From Apteryx mantelli (taxonomy: Eukaryota > Chordata > Aves > Apterygiformes > Apterygidae): a DNA stretch of 64,000 nucleotides. This document shows, piece after piece, positions 1 through 13,300 of this stretch (positions are counted from its first letter, which is position 1; the number at the start of each line of letters is the position of its first letter). The stretch lies in contig NC_089985.1 of the NCBI RefSeq assembly GCF_036417845.1, positions 35,314,583-35,378,582 on the forward strand, given 5' to 3'. Made by a program: the position numbers and the translations under genes. The notes beneath the pieces are model-generated. The model ran no database searches and was not told the DNA's origin. It was given only the letters and a program-made list of their open reading frames with translations.

Positions 1-1699
1 ATGGCCATCTTTAGCATTTCCCATTGACCAGTCTAAGCAGTTTCTGGTTCTGCCTATTAATGCCCTCCACATGTATTCCATGGGGGATGGTTTTGATTTT
101 TTTGTTATTGTTTTTTTGATTGATGTGGATTCCATTCTAAGGCACTTAAATCATCCTGTGCATTATTTAGGGGGTCTGAACATGAGGCTCAGATGATTAA
201 AGTTCTTCAGTTATTCCATGGATCTGGGTCATGTTGTTCTTGTTTTGTGATTTTGTTTTTCTCCATGTATGGAAGCGTGAAATCATATCACCTTTTAGTA
301 GAAATATTACTGTAATTGAAAATTTATTTTAAGTTTCTAATGTCACTGAGTAGGTACAATTTATGAAAGCCAAAGTCGTCCTCTGCTACATTAAAAAGAA
401 TAAACAACCCCCCCGACATAGCTTAATTAAAAACACCCTAAGCACTCTCACTAAATTTAAGAGCACCTATGCAGAGAATACAGAGAAACACCTGTGTTTT
501 GCATATTCTCTAATATTGATTTAGACACCAGTGTCAATAGGCAGGAACTTTCTTCAAAAGCTACAGCCCCACCTTCACCATAATGTTCTGAAGGCCAATA
601 ATGAAAGCCAACACATCATACAGGATTCCATTCATTAACAGTAATTCCTTAAGATTTAATACTAACGCATTAATCACATTAATGATAAGCCATTAATATG
701 TGGAACCTGAAGATAAAAATGTAGAATCAGGGATATGCTCTGTAGTAACATTGTTACAGTTTCACGGTAATATTGAATAACAAAATTAGTCTGTATAATG
801 ACTAGAGGATTAACCATATCAGCAGAGCATATGAAGTGAACACTACGGTTGGTTTAGGATAGCAGAAAACGATGGCCTAGAATATTAATATTCCTACACA
901 GAGACTGGTTTACACTGGGGGCCTAACTTGGAAAGGTGACTCCAGATGGTTGCTTCTTGAAATCAGGCCCGAAGTATTTAAGGACCAGAGTCATGAATAT
1001 TTTTATTTAAATAGAGTGATACACTTACTTATGTTGTGGCAGAAAGATCATTATATACTGATCTTGGTATCTTTATATCAGAGGGCAGTAGTACCACCAC
1101 TTTGAACACTTCCAGTTAATTATCACCAGAACATTTTGATATTGACAGTGTATTTTGCAATATGAACAAAATGGGGAAAAAAAAAACAAACACAGAGGTT
1201 AGGGGGAAAAAAGGCCAAAAAAACCCTGGGAGCACTGACTTCAACAGGTTCAACAACTATTCAAGCCACATTTAATAACTTTATGAAACTAGTATCAAAG
1301 TAAAGAATATATAGTCAAAATACAGAAATAAAGTTAAGTGAGAGAAAACAGCCTGATGAGATCAAACAGAAGTTAAACAGAACAGATTAAATATAAAAAA
1401 AGTTAGCTGAAAGGTCGCTTTGCTATGTGTAGCAATATTTCAGCAACTCATTTCCTCAATAGCCAGCTTAAAAGGAAGAGCTAATCTGGAAAAAAAAAAA
1501 AAAAAAAAGATATGCATCACTTTAAAATCCTGCTGTATGTGTTACTGTGATTGCTTGTAGAACCAGTGTCACCCCAATTTGCAACCGATGTTAATTTCTG
1601 ATTTCATAAACAGTGGATTTTTTCTGTAAGAATACAAAAGTTGAGAATGAAGTGTCTGCATTCAGCTTTCCATTACACGTACATTTATCTTCCTATTGG
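1..1699. other. Sequence downstream of FAF1, no gene seen
   Basis: AT-rich, with no homology I recognise and no coding signal on either strand. It contains a 7-C run at 408-414, a 19-A run at 1490-1508 and further minus-strand AATAAA hexamers at 1002-1007 and 323-328. In other vertebrates the next gene on this side of FAF1 is DMRTA2 (established synteny), but nothing in these bases resembles it. Confidence 0.6.
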
Positions 1700-1706
1700 C
1701 TATTCT

Positions 1707-1712
1707 TTTATT
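1707..1712 (-). promoter_or_regulatory. Candidate poly(A) signal AATAAA for FAF1 (distal)
   Basis: This is the first canonical AATAAA on the minus strand after the FAF1 stop, about 1.69 kb downstream. A GT-containing stretch (GTACGTGTAATGG) follows about 25 bases later. Further AATAAA hexamers at 1002-1007 and 323-328 could serve longer transcripts. Confidence 0.45.
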
Positions 1713-2322
1713 TGTGAACTGCAAATGATTAGGATTTGCTTACATTTCAAAACCTTTTGTTTGTCATGGATACGTCACTTCTAAAAGTGTTTGATGTAGC
1801 ATTCGCTAATTACAGAATTACAAAAGGTAGAATAAGGCTTTCCCCACTCAAAAATTTGCATTTTTGGTAAAGGTAACAATATATCAGCTTCACTAACACC
1901 CTAACAATAGGCATACATTTCATTTTATATCAATGTCCTTCTGAGGGGAAAAAAAAAAGAATAAAAGATGTGTGCAATTGGTTTTGCTTAGTATAAAATT
2001 TTCAAATCAGAATTAATTTTGCTTCGATAAACACTATGAATTACATATAAACATATGTGGAAAACAATGTGCCAGGCTTTACAAAAAAGTTTGATTAGCA
2101 GATGACGATTCTGTAGTGCTACTGTGCACTATACTGTAAGCCTAGAGATTAAAAAAAACAAAAAACAAAACTTGCTTTGATGCAGGTTTGGCATCAAGTG
2201 TACTTTATGGTCTTCAATTCAGTATGCTCGTTCTATCATTGAGCTATTTAAAGCACCAGATTTTTCCACATCAGATAGCATGTAGTTGGTGCATACATTT
2301 CAGACAACAGAACTAGGATTTC

Positions 2323-2328
2323 TTTAAT
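2323..2328 (-). promoter_or_regulatory. Candidate poly(A) signal ATTAAA for FAF1 (proximal)
   Basis: This is the first ATTAAA hexamer met on the minus strand after the FAF1 stop, about 1.07 kb downstream. It is followed within 30 bases by a T/G-containing stretch (TCTGTTGTCTG), which would suit a downstream element. ATTAAA is the commonest variant of the canonical signal. Use is not shown by the sequence. Confidence 0.4.
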
Positions 2329-3397
2329 TTGAGAAGGGATCAGTAATCTATTGTAAAAATGTCCAAAGTGTGCAATAATAAGGCAGATTTCTTATTACAC
2401 CACCTCTTAAGATACTCATTGTTTGATGAAACAAACAAGGTGCTTTAAAACAGCAGAGTAACAGGATACAAACAAGTGCCAGAATGAAGGAAGAATGCTA
2501 AAATGGGAACAGCCATTTCTTCCACAATGAGAAATAAAGAACTTTTGTATCTGGTATTTGAAAGGTTTTTAACAGCTGATATTCAATATCAGCTGATTCC
2601 TGAAGTATTGGCAAGATACCAGGTTTCCGGTACTGGCCATTTGTAATGTTATTTAAATATTCACATCATGCAATAAGCAGTTTCACACACTGCAATGTAA
2701 TGGAAAATACTTCCTAAACTGAATCAGAACTGAGACCCAAAGCAGAACCAGTAAATAAATATCTCGCATATATGTCAAACTATATTCTTCAAACAAAACC
2801 TTACATCTTATCAAAGAAGTCAGAAAGTACTAACAAAAATTATATGCTTTCTACTATAATACTGTTAAATTTCCATGGCTGAGAATGTCCCGTTAATTTT
2901 TTCTGCCTTTTTAAATTAGGTGACAAAGTAGAAATTCAAGCACAGAAATAAAATGCATATATATGAGAGCACTGGCTCAGCGAGATATCAAATATACAGC
3001 ATCCTAGTGTCAAAAGTACAGGCAGAAATGTCCAAGATTTCTTGGTGAAAAAAGGGGCATTTGAGGAGTAAAAATTCTACTTAACAATCACTCACATTTT
3101 AACAGTGCATTAATTATAACAAAAGCTGGATGATAAGTGAGCAACAGAGTCATAATGTTCAGTGTTCATAGCAGAATTTTATCCTCTGCTCATTTAAACG
3201 AGGTTGGAAACATATACTCATGTATGTGAAACTTTATGTAGCTATGTTTTTTCAATTTTTCAGGATTCTTGCAAGAGGCAAAGTTGTGACATTGAATTGA
3301 GTTAGATGATAGTACAAGGTGGTTTTGATAGAAGCCTTCCTCCCAGTCCCGTGCCTCTGGTTTGTCAAAGGTGATTAGTCCTACAATCTTGTTTGAT

Positions 3398-3481
3398 CTA
3401 TTCTTTTGCCTCTAGGAAAAGGGTTTCTTGAGGATACAGTTTTACCTCCAGTAATGATTTATTTGGATCCAGCTGGGTCAC
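3398..3481 (-). CDS. FAF1: FAF1 terminal coding exon: end of the UBX domain and stop codon (residues ~624-650)
   Basis: The coding part is 84 nt and reads VTQLDPNKSLLEVKLYPQET then LFLEAKE followed by TAG at 3398-3400. It supplies the last strands of the UBX beta-grasp fold; the C-terminus LFLEAKE is identical to mammalian FAF1 as I recall it. The acceptor is CTGTTTACAG, preceded by a T-rich stretch. The intron before it is 13.3 kb, so the p97-binding FPR loop and the final strand are encoded by widely separated exons. Tyr in KLYPQE replaces Phe, a conservative change. Confidence 0.98.
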   Translation of the reverse strand: MTQLDPNKSLLEVKLYPQETLFLEAKE

Positions 3482-4215
3482 CTGTAAACAGAAGAACAAA
3501 AAGATATGTAGACTTTATTTGAACTGTGTATTTTCAGAACATAGATTTGCACCGTGGAGACATTTTCAGTACCTCACATCAGTGATACTTGAAGTTTGGA
3601 GTGTGAATTCTCAGTACACAGATGAAGAACTAGATATTTTATTTTTTTTCTGTATTTTGCATATTGTATTTTAAATAGATTCCATCACATTAATTCCAAG
3701 AAGGGCTGTTTTTCTCCCATAAACTAAAGTGTGAATATATCTATTTTGTCAAAGTTAAGATCATTTGGAAAGAAATAGTGGAACACATGAGCTAAGATGA
3801 AAAAAACAAACTAGTCCCAGAAGTATCCTAAAATTTCCATCAAACTGACAGTGCAAGTAGCAGAGTCAATCCAACATGCTCTCCCCACTGAAAGGGGAAA
3901 TCTAATTCTCTCTTTGTTTACCCTCTCCCTTGCTCCAAGCCATGTGGTAGCTCCTAACTTTCCCCCACTTTGATGCTTATCAGCCATCTAAACGAGCCTA
4001 GGATGGCAGAAAGCTGCATACTTTCATTTGTTGGGTTATTTTTCTGTCACACTAATGAGTAGAACTGGCACACAGAGATGTCCAGTGAGAAATCCTGTGC
4101 AAGGTAAGTGGCAAGAGCACTAAGCGGTAAGAAGTAAGTGGGGCCCTCCCTCTTTCTTTGGGAGTGGGGTGCTAAATCAGCTCATCTTGTGGAATTGCAT
4201 CTTAACTACTGAAGC

Positions 4216-4296
4216 GCATGTATTATGTATATATACATATTATATGTATTATGCATGTATATATCAGCTCTCTCTATATATACACATACATGTGTA
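4216..4296. repeat. TA/TG-rich microsatellite with imperfect palindromes
   Basis: Mixed TATA, TGTATT and CACATA units over about 80 bp, including self-complementary ATGTATATATACAT-type stretches that could extrude hairpins. Confidence 0.8.
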
Positions 4297-7200
4297 ATTT
4301 TGTACGATATGAATATTTACTGGAATCCTGACTTCTCATCAGATTTGTAAAGGTGTTTAGGCAGTCGCCTATGCAGGTGGGCATACAGCAGAATTCCAGT
4401 GAGAGCTAAACACAGCACAATTTGGAAAGTACTGCTACATGCACTATCTGCACCGTTACTGCCAAAATTCTTCAGCATTTGGATCTTAGCCCCAAACCCT
4501 GCAAGCTGCTCAGCATCCGCAGCTATTATTGGCTTTCACTTAAGGCATACGAGCAATCCCCAGTTTATAGTCAGCAAGGAACTTTTGAGTTGATTCTATT
4601 TAGAAGCTAGACTGCTGCCTATAGGATAAGTATCTACTATCAAAATAAAATTTACCAGTAAATATTACCTAATATAATTATATAGACAAAATAATGAAGA
4701 TGAGTCTTACTGTCCTTCAGCTACTGCAAAGCTTCATTTACATATACATATCTGAAAATTATTTGTTTCCATCTCACCACTTTCTGAAATATTTCACTCC
4801 CATTTTTATTTTGCTTGGTAACTTTGATTTAATTTCTTTTGCTATGTGAACACATTAGTTATTGGAAGTTTGCTTGTGAATAATACATTATTAGTCTTAT
4901 GCTATAGATATAAATGCAAATCCATATGATAAACCTTTTATTAGAGTTAAATTTGCTTCACCTGTGACGGCATCATGCCCCTGCTTTTTAAAAATAATTT
5001 TTGAAAAAAAATTAATGCGTCGTGTGAAGTACACCAAGTTATACAACAAATGCCAAATATTTTTTTCTTAAAAGCATAATTTACCAATCCTCTTATCAGT
5101 TTTAAATAACAAAAACAGCACTGCTCCCCTTTCTCTTCCCAACTAAATCATGCAAACTTAAAAAAAAATTATCTAGCCATAATTAATTGCATTTCCATTG
5201 TTTTATTGGATAATTACAGGTAATTCATTATTTAAACAAATATGAAGAGCTTATCACTTCCTAAGTCCATTGAAATCAATAAAATTCACCTCTCTGAATG
5301 CAACAAATTTTTTTTTTTTAAACAAATAACAGATGTGTCATTTTGATTCCTGAAGTAGGGATATATTTTCTTATGCTTCATATACCACGGTGAGTTATTG
5401 CTAAATGGCTGAAGAGAAAAATAATTTGTAAAATCACCAGACTCAATTTTAGATTCCTATTATCTACACTCCAATTATGCATTCCTGCACAGATGCTGCT
5501 TAAATTATTGAAAGGTTATTATCTTAGAAAGCAAACCTGTTATGTAAAAAACAGCCAAAGTAGTGCATTTAAGTTTGTGATTACAGAAGTATGCTAATTA
5601 AGTATCTTGTTGCATTTTTTAATGTTTTAGTATTCTGCTACAGTCCATTGCACTTAGGCACAGAAAGGGAGGTAAATAGGCATCTCTGCAATTCACAGCA
5701 CATGAGTTACTGTGCACCTGAGAGATGCAATTTTCCTTCTCTGCTCAGTTAAAGCCAGTATCTAATTAGACCCCTCTATTTTCAAATCCTTCAACCTCTT
5801 TTTGCAAGCAAATGTATGAAAGAACAAGTCTTTTCTCCATTTGACAAAAAAAGATTTGAAAAGCAAGCCTAGGGAATGAACGCTACCTTCCAGACTGTAA
5901 CCATATGGAAACCTATTATTCACTTGGGTGCAATTCACGATATATATCCTGGTCTAAACTCTAAGGTTTGCAGACTTCAAGTACCTCAAATAATAACAAT
6001 GAACGATGTCCTTTTCTCAGCGTCTTTATACTTAGAAGGTCAGTTAAAAGCAGTGCTGAGTACCTGCAGCAAAAGGACTGTGCAGCTTTTCACCATAATT
6101 TCAGTGTGCTGCTTAATTCACTGAGGGACAGCAGAGTTTGCAAATGTTTACACCATTACCCAATTAACTAACAATATGGCTCCTACATCTGTCAACAAAC
6201 AAAGCTGTTGTTGCTTTGTTTTAGCTCCTTGGCATTTTCTGTTCATATGGGTCGCCATTGTACTTAATTATCACACCATAACCCTTCTGCAGCTTCTACT
6301 TTGTTATTTGTGGTTTGTAAATATGTTGTGTACTACGAAGAATAGAAGCCTTATTAGCGAACACACCTCCTACTAAAGAAATGGTTTCTCTTGTAAATAT
6401 ATGAAATATAAGACCTAAGATGCTTTGTAACTTGCAGTATTTTTAAACAGAATTAAAAACCAAAGAATTATACGTAGTAGAGATCAAAGGATCCCGCAAG
6501 AGCTGTAACCAACAAAGGTGTGTTCAATATACCATTTTAATGATTCTTATTTACTTGAATAAATTTATGTAGCTTATTTCACAATGCAGTTGCAAAGAAT
6601 TAAAATATCTTTATATTTTAAATTTTTGTATCTTGTTTCATTAACATTAGGATAAATTTTGAAGACCACTTTAGTGCTGACAGTGCCTTTCTCTAATGTG
6701 ACTGCATGGTGCTCTTTTCTAAAAGAGCCCTGCACATTACATAAGCTAAATTATCCCCAATTAAGCATACTTTTATTATTTAAAGATTTCTTGTATATTA
6801 TTGGCAATTATGCAGCAAATTATTTATGCATGCATTTATATCTGATTTGATCCTGTTGACCTCTGTGAGATTATTTAGGTACCCATGTCGTTAAATCCAT
6901 GCTTACTTAGTTATGGTTGGAAAATTCACCAAATTAAGCATTCGGCATTTGTTAAAGGCCTAAACAAATGCTTAAAGCCTAGTGTCTCTCTGTATTTTCA
7001 AGTTTAAAATATCTGGCTCTCTACCAGTCACATGCACACATTCTCAGAGTCCACTCACATGTCACATGGTGATGGCAGCAGATCAGGTGAATGTATTTTT
7101 AAAATATATTTTGTGGTTTTGCTAAGGTAAGTGTTTTATATTGTAATGAAATGTAAAATAAAACTCCTTAAAAAGAGGATCTGTAAGCTATTCCAAATAC

Positions 7201-10200
7201 ACATAGTGAAGGAGCTGACAGACAGAAGGACACAGTGTTCAGATGCTAAGAGAATCTCTCTTAAATGACAATAATACTGCTAATATTTGACTCTCAGAAT
7301 TCTGTAGACTAACTGCAAGTGCATTTAGGATTATCCCAAAACCAAAGCAGACAACATCTTGGGATTTCTGGTGTTTGGACAAATAACTTTCAGTGCAAAC
7401 ATTAACAGTCTTCTCTCACCAGGGAAGACTCTTTCTAGCAACCTGACCAGAGAGGGAGCTAACTGGTAGCCTCATTTTCCTTATTCCCATCAGTGTTAGA
7501 TTCTGCCTCTGGGCTGTGAAACGTTTCAGTTTCATTGAAATACATTTCAGTTGGTAAAACAGAATTTATTTTCCAGCTATGGAGACAGGTTAACCTCAAG
7601 CTTTGGTGCACGGGAGCTAAGACTTTTATCTGATGTTCATTTAAAGAGCTTCATTATATTACCCATGCTGGTTTGGTGCATAGGAAATGTATTATTTCAA
7701 CAGGTACTGTTTAAATTAATTCTATGGTAATTAATTCAACTTAGCACTAGCCAGTTGGTTTAAAGTACTTTTGTAGCACTTTGTTGTTTGAATTACTTAA
7801 GGCTGAGCAAAAACAAAGGATAGTAGCATTAACTTTTACATTTCTCGTGTAAGAATGTAGTAGCTACTTACACTTCATTCTGAATAACTGAGGTAAACTC
7901 TTAATGACCAATTAAGATGAAAATTAATACCAGTTGAAACTACATTTTAATTCAATTTTGTAGCAAAATCTTTTTCCTTCTAAAATAATTTTTATATCAT
8001 TTCTATCCTCACACTTGATGACCAGTCTGTGCTATTACACATTCACATACTGAACAGCTGTACTTTTACCATTCAAAGGTGTGGCTCCTTACCCTCCCTC
8101 TGCAGGGAAAAGATAAAGACAAAAAATGGCTTAATGCCCAGGAAGGTCATTTAAAAATAAAGAATCAAATACACAATTATTATGACACTTATACAAGCAG
8201 TAAATATCACACCCTTCACCTTTCTCTACACCCTAGGACAAGGATCTGATTCTTGAGTAGCACAGCCTCTATACCACTTACACACGCATGAATACATTTA
8301 ATGAATCTAACAGACAAAAGGTTCTTTTACTCTCTTTCCTAATCCCCCTGAAGTATAAATGCAATGGAAATTACTTAAAGGCACACCTGGTAAAGGACCA
8401 GATCTGTTTAAAAAACTAAATTTTCAGAATGACACACAAATACAGTGAATCCCTTCTACGTATTGAAATATCTATGAGTCATATGGATAATATGTTCAAC
8501 TGCAGTAACACAAAAAAGTAGGTTTACTTTATAGAAATATATGCAATTAGATCTGGTTTAGTTGAATAAACTTGGAGATAATTTACATTTGAATTGAAGA
8601 AAGCCATCACAAATAAGGAAAAATATGTCATAGTAAAAGACTTCTAGTCTCACTCTCTACACAGAGCTTTAAGCCAGACATGTCAAACTCTTGAGCTTAT
8701 TTATTTCTTTGAATTCAAGGTATTTTCTCAAAACAATCTTTTAGATGCAGCACGTTTCATTCAAAAATATATTTAATAAGCAAAATAATAGATATTGACA
8801 CAACAGAAAACTGGTATTCCTTTACTCTAAGCATGTTCTCCAGTCTTTCCTACAAAAGTCATACAGCTATCTGAGATACCAGCACCAACCTTCATGTAGC
8901 GTAAGCTCTCAATGACTTGCTATATCAGCTAAGAATTTCCAGCATAGACTCTAATCAGTCAAGGCGTATAAACGTGATGTATTATTTCTTGTCTTTTTAG
9001 TCAGTAAATTAAGAAAAGATAGCAACTGTATTCTCTGTTTTGTAAAATATTAAGCATAATAACATGGCAGTATAAGTAATAAGGAGAAGCCCAAACCTAG
9101 TGTATCTATTTCTATAGTGAGGCCTGGGCAATTTGGTGCTTTTTTAAAATCCAACATTAGGGATTTGTGTTTCTACATAAAAATTTCAAATTCTAATTGG
9201 GAAAAAAACTTATGTTTGTGGAAAAATGGCTTACAAAAATGGTAAACAGTAATTATTCTTGTACCAGAAACAAATAAAATGCCAGATGTTAACTATCTTC
9301 AAAAAAATTCACATTTTTATACAAATCTCATGATTTTTTTCCAGAATTGATGCTCAATAGTATAGAAAATATATAAATATAGTTCCTCTACCTTCCAATA
9401 AAAGATGTTAGGAAATGCTGTCTACAGCAACTCTGCTTGTGGGTGTTGTTTTTAGAACCTGCACTTGTGGGTGTGCTTCTTTTTAGCCGCTGAGATCAGA
9501 AATCTTGTTTAGTTATCAGACTTGCCTTTTCGGCCCTCCCTAACTCCACAGATATTCTGCGCTTCTCCTACGAGACTGTAAAGTAGCTGGTCCTTATATC
9601 TAGATTTTGAGGTAAGGGACCCTTTTGAGGAGAAGAGGAAGGTTTCTGTATAGCTTTCTTCAGATTCTGTTTTCCTCCCCTTCTTTTTGATCTGAAATCT
9701 TTGATCAGTAATTTACTTAGTAATTTTTGTATGGTTTCTTGGCAAAAGAGGAATCTTATGGAATACCACTCTTCGGGTGGCTTTGGGCCTTTTCTGACAA
9801 CAGACATGCAGGCAGAGGAGCTCCATCACCCACTCTTTCCTAATACTTACTTTCAGTTTTCTTCATCAGTAGAGAAAAGATTTAAATACTAGCAGATCAG
9901 AGCATTTGTATGCGAGGTGCCCTTTCTGCTGTGTTGAGGAGCAAGAAAGTCCATTACTTCTGGGCATTACTGCCAATAAGCTTATATCAAAGTATTTCTG
10001 AATTAACAATTATTCTTTTATTTAATTATTCAAAAATGTACTGGCTAACAAGAAGAAAGATCCTGGCCCTAGAAATACTATAGCTTTTACCATGGATATA
10101 GAGGAGGAGCTGGAAGGAAGCAACACAGCCACATCTTCTGGAAATTTGAGAACATATATACAGTACCTCAGAGGTACTGCAAGAACTGGTTTGCATGCAT

Positions 10201-10235
10201 ATGTCTATCCCGAAGAGGAATGGATATGAACACAG

Positions 10236-10305
10236 TCACTTGCAGGAGCATGATCCGTGATTGGATTCATTCACTCACAGGAAAATGACCCGTGATTGGA
10301 TTTAT
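10236..10305. repeat. 35-bp tandem duplication (two copies)
   Basis: Two adjacent 35-bp units at 10236-10270 and 10271-10305 share TCACT at the start and CCGTGATTGGATT near the end, with a few substitutions between them. They look like an old tandem duplication. No open frame or known motif is attached. Confidence 0.9.
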
Positions 10306-13300
10306 GTGCACTTCATTATAACTGCATAGAAAAACAATCCAAAAGGATTTTTGTCACAAGTTCAAAGGGTTAAGATGTTCAGATACCACAATGATATCTA
10401 CAGTATAACATTGTGATTGGTAGACAGGTAAATAGAATAAAAAGCATGCCTAAGACTGCTTTAGTCATTTAGTCTGATGTACTCACTTAGGCAATTACCA
10501 AAACAGCAGGAGATCATTACATTTTCTGGTTACCAGACACAGCATTCTTGGTATCATATTATTATGAAGGCTTCTTATTGGTATTTTATCATTACGTTTT
10601 CTTCTTACAAGGGGAAAAATGCACAAAATGGACATTAAGCATGAATTCTGGGGAAAAAAGTATGAAATATCCTATGGCCAGTTTACGTTGGATAATACCA
10701 TATCCAACAACAAAGATCTGCAGCTAACTAAGGCATATTCCTATGACAAGTAATGTGCCACCCCTGAAATAAATATTTTATAAAATGGCGCACTGATGAG
10801 TAAAAGGACATTTTTTTTTTGGTCAGAGAGATGTGCTTGGGTGGAATATATTAATCACGTGGCTGGCATTAGTCACTTGGGTTAACTAACAAAGATGACT
10901 CAGCTGAAATATCACATAGTGCACTGAGTATTCAGTGTTCTGGTGAATGCTTACTGCAGGGAATCTTCAGTAAAATAGTTCATCTGTTTCCTGAAATGGT
11001 TTAAACTTTGTCTTCAAATGGAGTTGTCATAACACTTGATCAGAACACTATACTGACCTGTAGAATGAAATTCTATTACTTGTAAAAATAAGCTTCTATG
11101 AGGGGAGGAAAAAATTCCTTCCATCTCCCTTCAGTGACTTGATAACGAAGGGTTTTCATCTCTCTCTTTAGGTATTGTAGTTACTTATGGCAAGACACCA
11201 GGCCTGAAGAGTCTGGTAAGTCTTACTTTCTTGGAACAAAATATGAAAAAATTTTCTGTAATATTTATTTACAGAATTTTTGACTGCATATATGGAAATT
11301 ATATTTCCACAAAAATGGACATTGCATGTCAAGAAGCAAAATCTACCCTCTGATAATTCTCAAAATGTCCTAGAAGTTCTGCCATTGACTTCAGTGGGGG
11401 CAGGAACATCACAGACTACTTTTACAGGTTCTTATTGAAAGAGTGTGATACTATTCTCTGTGAGCAACAAAACTGTTAAAAGGGCTAAAACCTAAGGGTT
11501 GCAAATGCTTCAGTGTTTTGGTTGCAACTCTACGTGGTCCAGTCCTCTTGAGTTCGAGATTAATCAAGCCAATTGTTCTACAGTTACAAGCCAACAGGAA
11601 GAACAATCAGGAATCATGCTCTTAAAAGAGGCATGGGAGTATGTTAGTCTGGTACGGCCAGTTTGCTTAGACAACTTCTCAGTGTCTTAAATAAACATAA
11701 CTGCTTGAATAAATAAAATAACATAACCTGAAAAGAGAGGAAAGACAAGGGCAGGTAGTACTGACTTAATGACAGTTTCAGCTGACAAGAGGAGGGACTT
11801 CTACCTTTGTAGATGGCTGTGGCCTTCCATAAACTAGATCACAGATGATAAATATGTGCCACCATCAGATATGTTGCCCTGAATAATTCTAAATTATGTG
11901 GATTTAAAAAGATCAATACTATTTTATGTAGTAGGAAATAAAAGTATGAGTAATTAAAATTACTGTAAAGATTACATGGATCACATGTCAAATTTTCTCT
12001 GAATTTACAAAAACATTCTCAAAGTTTCTGAAAATATCAGAAAAATACTGTATGCTGCTGAAATCCTACTCTGTCATTGGACAGATATTCTTTATTTCCT
12101 TGACCTAACATGGAAAGCTACTTTTCAGATTTATTTGAATGACTCATTACTAGAAGTGCTATTGGGTATAACCATGATACTACATGAATCCTTTCTCATC
12201 GTAACATCTTTTTTCCATCTTTCTATCAAGATGATAATTAGGGAAAAGGATGCTAAAAGCTAAAGATGCTCCTAGACATATATCTCTTTCATGTACTATT
12301 TAATGAGTTTAAACACTATCTAATGAGTTTAAAACTGGATTATCTGAAGGAATTAGTTTGCACTGGGGGGAGGGCAGAATAACTCTTACAAAGAAGGGCT
12401 TCTAGAATTGACTGAGTTATACAAATTTGCCAAACTACCTGGCATAGCAATGTAGGGATCGTGACCATACCATTATCTTTAGGAGGATACAGTTACCTCT
12501 TCAGATGACTATGTGCTGAGCACTGCAGCTATAAGTTTATTATTCTGTGGTATTGTTTTCAGCACTGTGAGCAAAGAGGATTACCTCTGCCAGAGCACAG
12601 GAATGAATGATCACATTTGGTTTCAGAGGGATATCTTACTCTATACTCCCATGTAATACTAAGAATGATCTGGCCCTACATCTGCTGAAATCCTGATCAC
12701 ACCTAATTTAAATTGACATGCAATTTGAGTTAAATTTATTTTCTGCCCTTTCAAGGGAGACAGATTTTTGTTTCTGTTTATTTAAACTGCTGTTGGAATT
12801 GGTTAATTAAAAGGGTTTAAAAAATCTTAATACTCTAAACAGAGCAAACTGGTTCTGAATTATTAAGCAACATTTTAGATGCATTTAAATAACCTTAAGT
12901 GACTTAACTGCCACCTGATCCTAAGCTGTGGCTCAGAAAAATAAAATGTGAAATACTGTAGAAGTCTTGGTTTACTAAGGCTTCCAGATACAGTAAATAA
13001 AGAGCTTAAGTCTCTAGTATAGTGTCTGCAAAAGACATTCTCTCAAATACATAGCTTACACTCCACTTTAAGAAGAAATAAATGGAAGAAATTATAGGTT
13101 GTAGGTTTGATTTTTCAGAAGATATTGAGTTCAGAAAATACAAAGCTCTCTCAATGCTTTGTATGTTGGAAATACCGTCTTGCAAATGAGATGTACTTGT
13201 GAGAGCCTGCCAGGACCTCACTTTCTCACAGATACCATAAAACTCTCACAAGTACGCCATTAATCCCAGCAGCATGAGCCAAATCCCAAGTTGGGTAAAT

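Larger units (their letters stand above)
1700..3397 (-). other. FAF1: Probable FAF1 3'UTR
   Basis: This is the sequence directly after the FAF1 stop codon on the minus strand. It has no long open frame and is AT-rich. There is no AATAAA or ATTAAA in the first 1 kb after the stop; the first candidates are ATTAAA at 2323-2328 and AATAAA at 1707-1712. The UTR would therefore be about 1.1 kb or 1.7 kb long. The end is inferred from poly(A) signals only. Confidence 0.6.

Noticed and set aside
1..1699. Possible 3' end of a neighbouring gene such as DMRTA2
   Set aside because: No DM-domain or other coding similarity on either strand; the expectation comes from synteny only.
9568..9807. 79-codon minus-strand open frame with a basic KRRGGKQNLKK stretch, considered as a processed-gene fragment
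   Set aside because: I cannot match it to any protein family; no poly(A) tail or flanking duplication seen, and an opposite-strand open frame overlaps it.
10236..10305. Repeat considered as a CRISPR-like array
   Set aside because: Only two contiguous units with no spacers, in a vertebrate intron.
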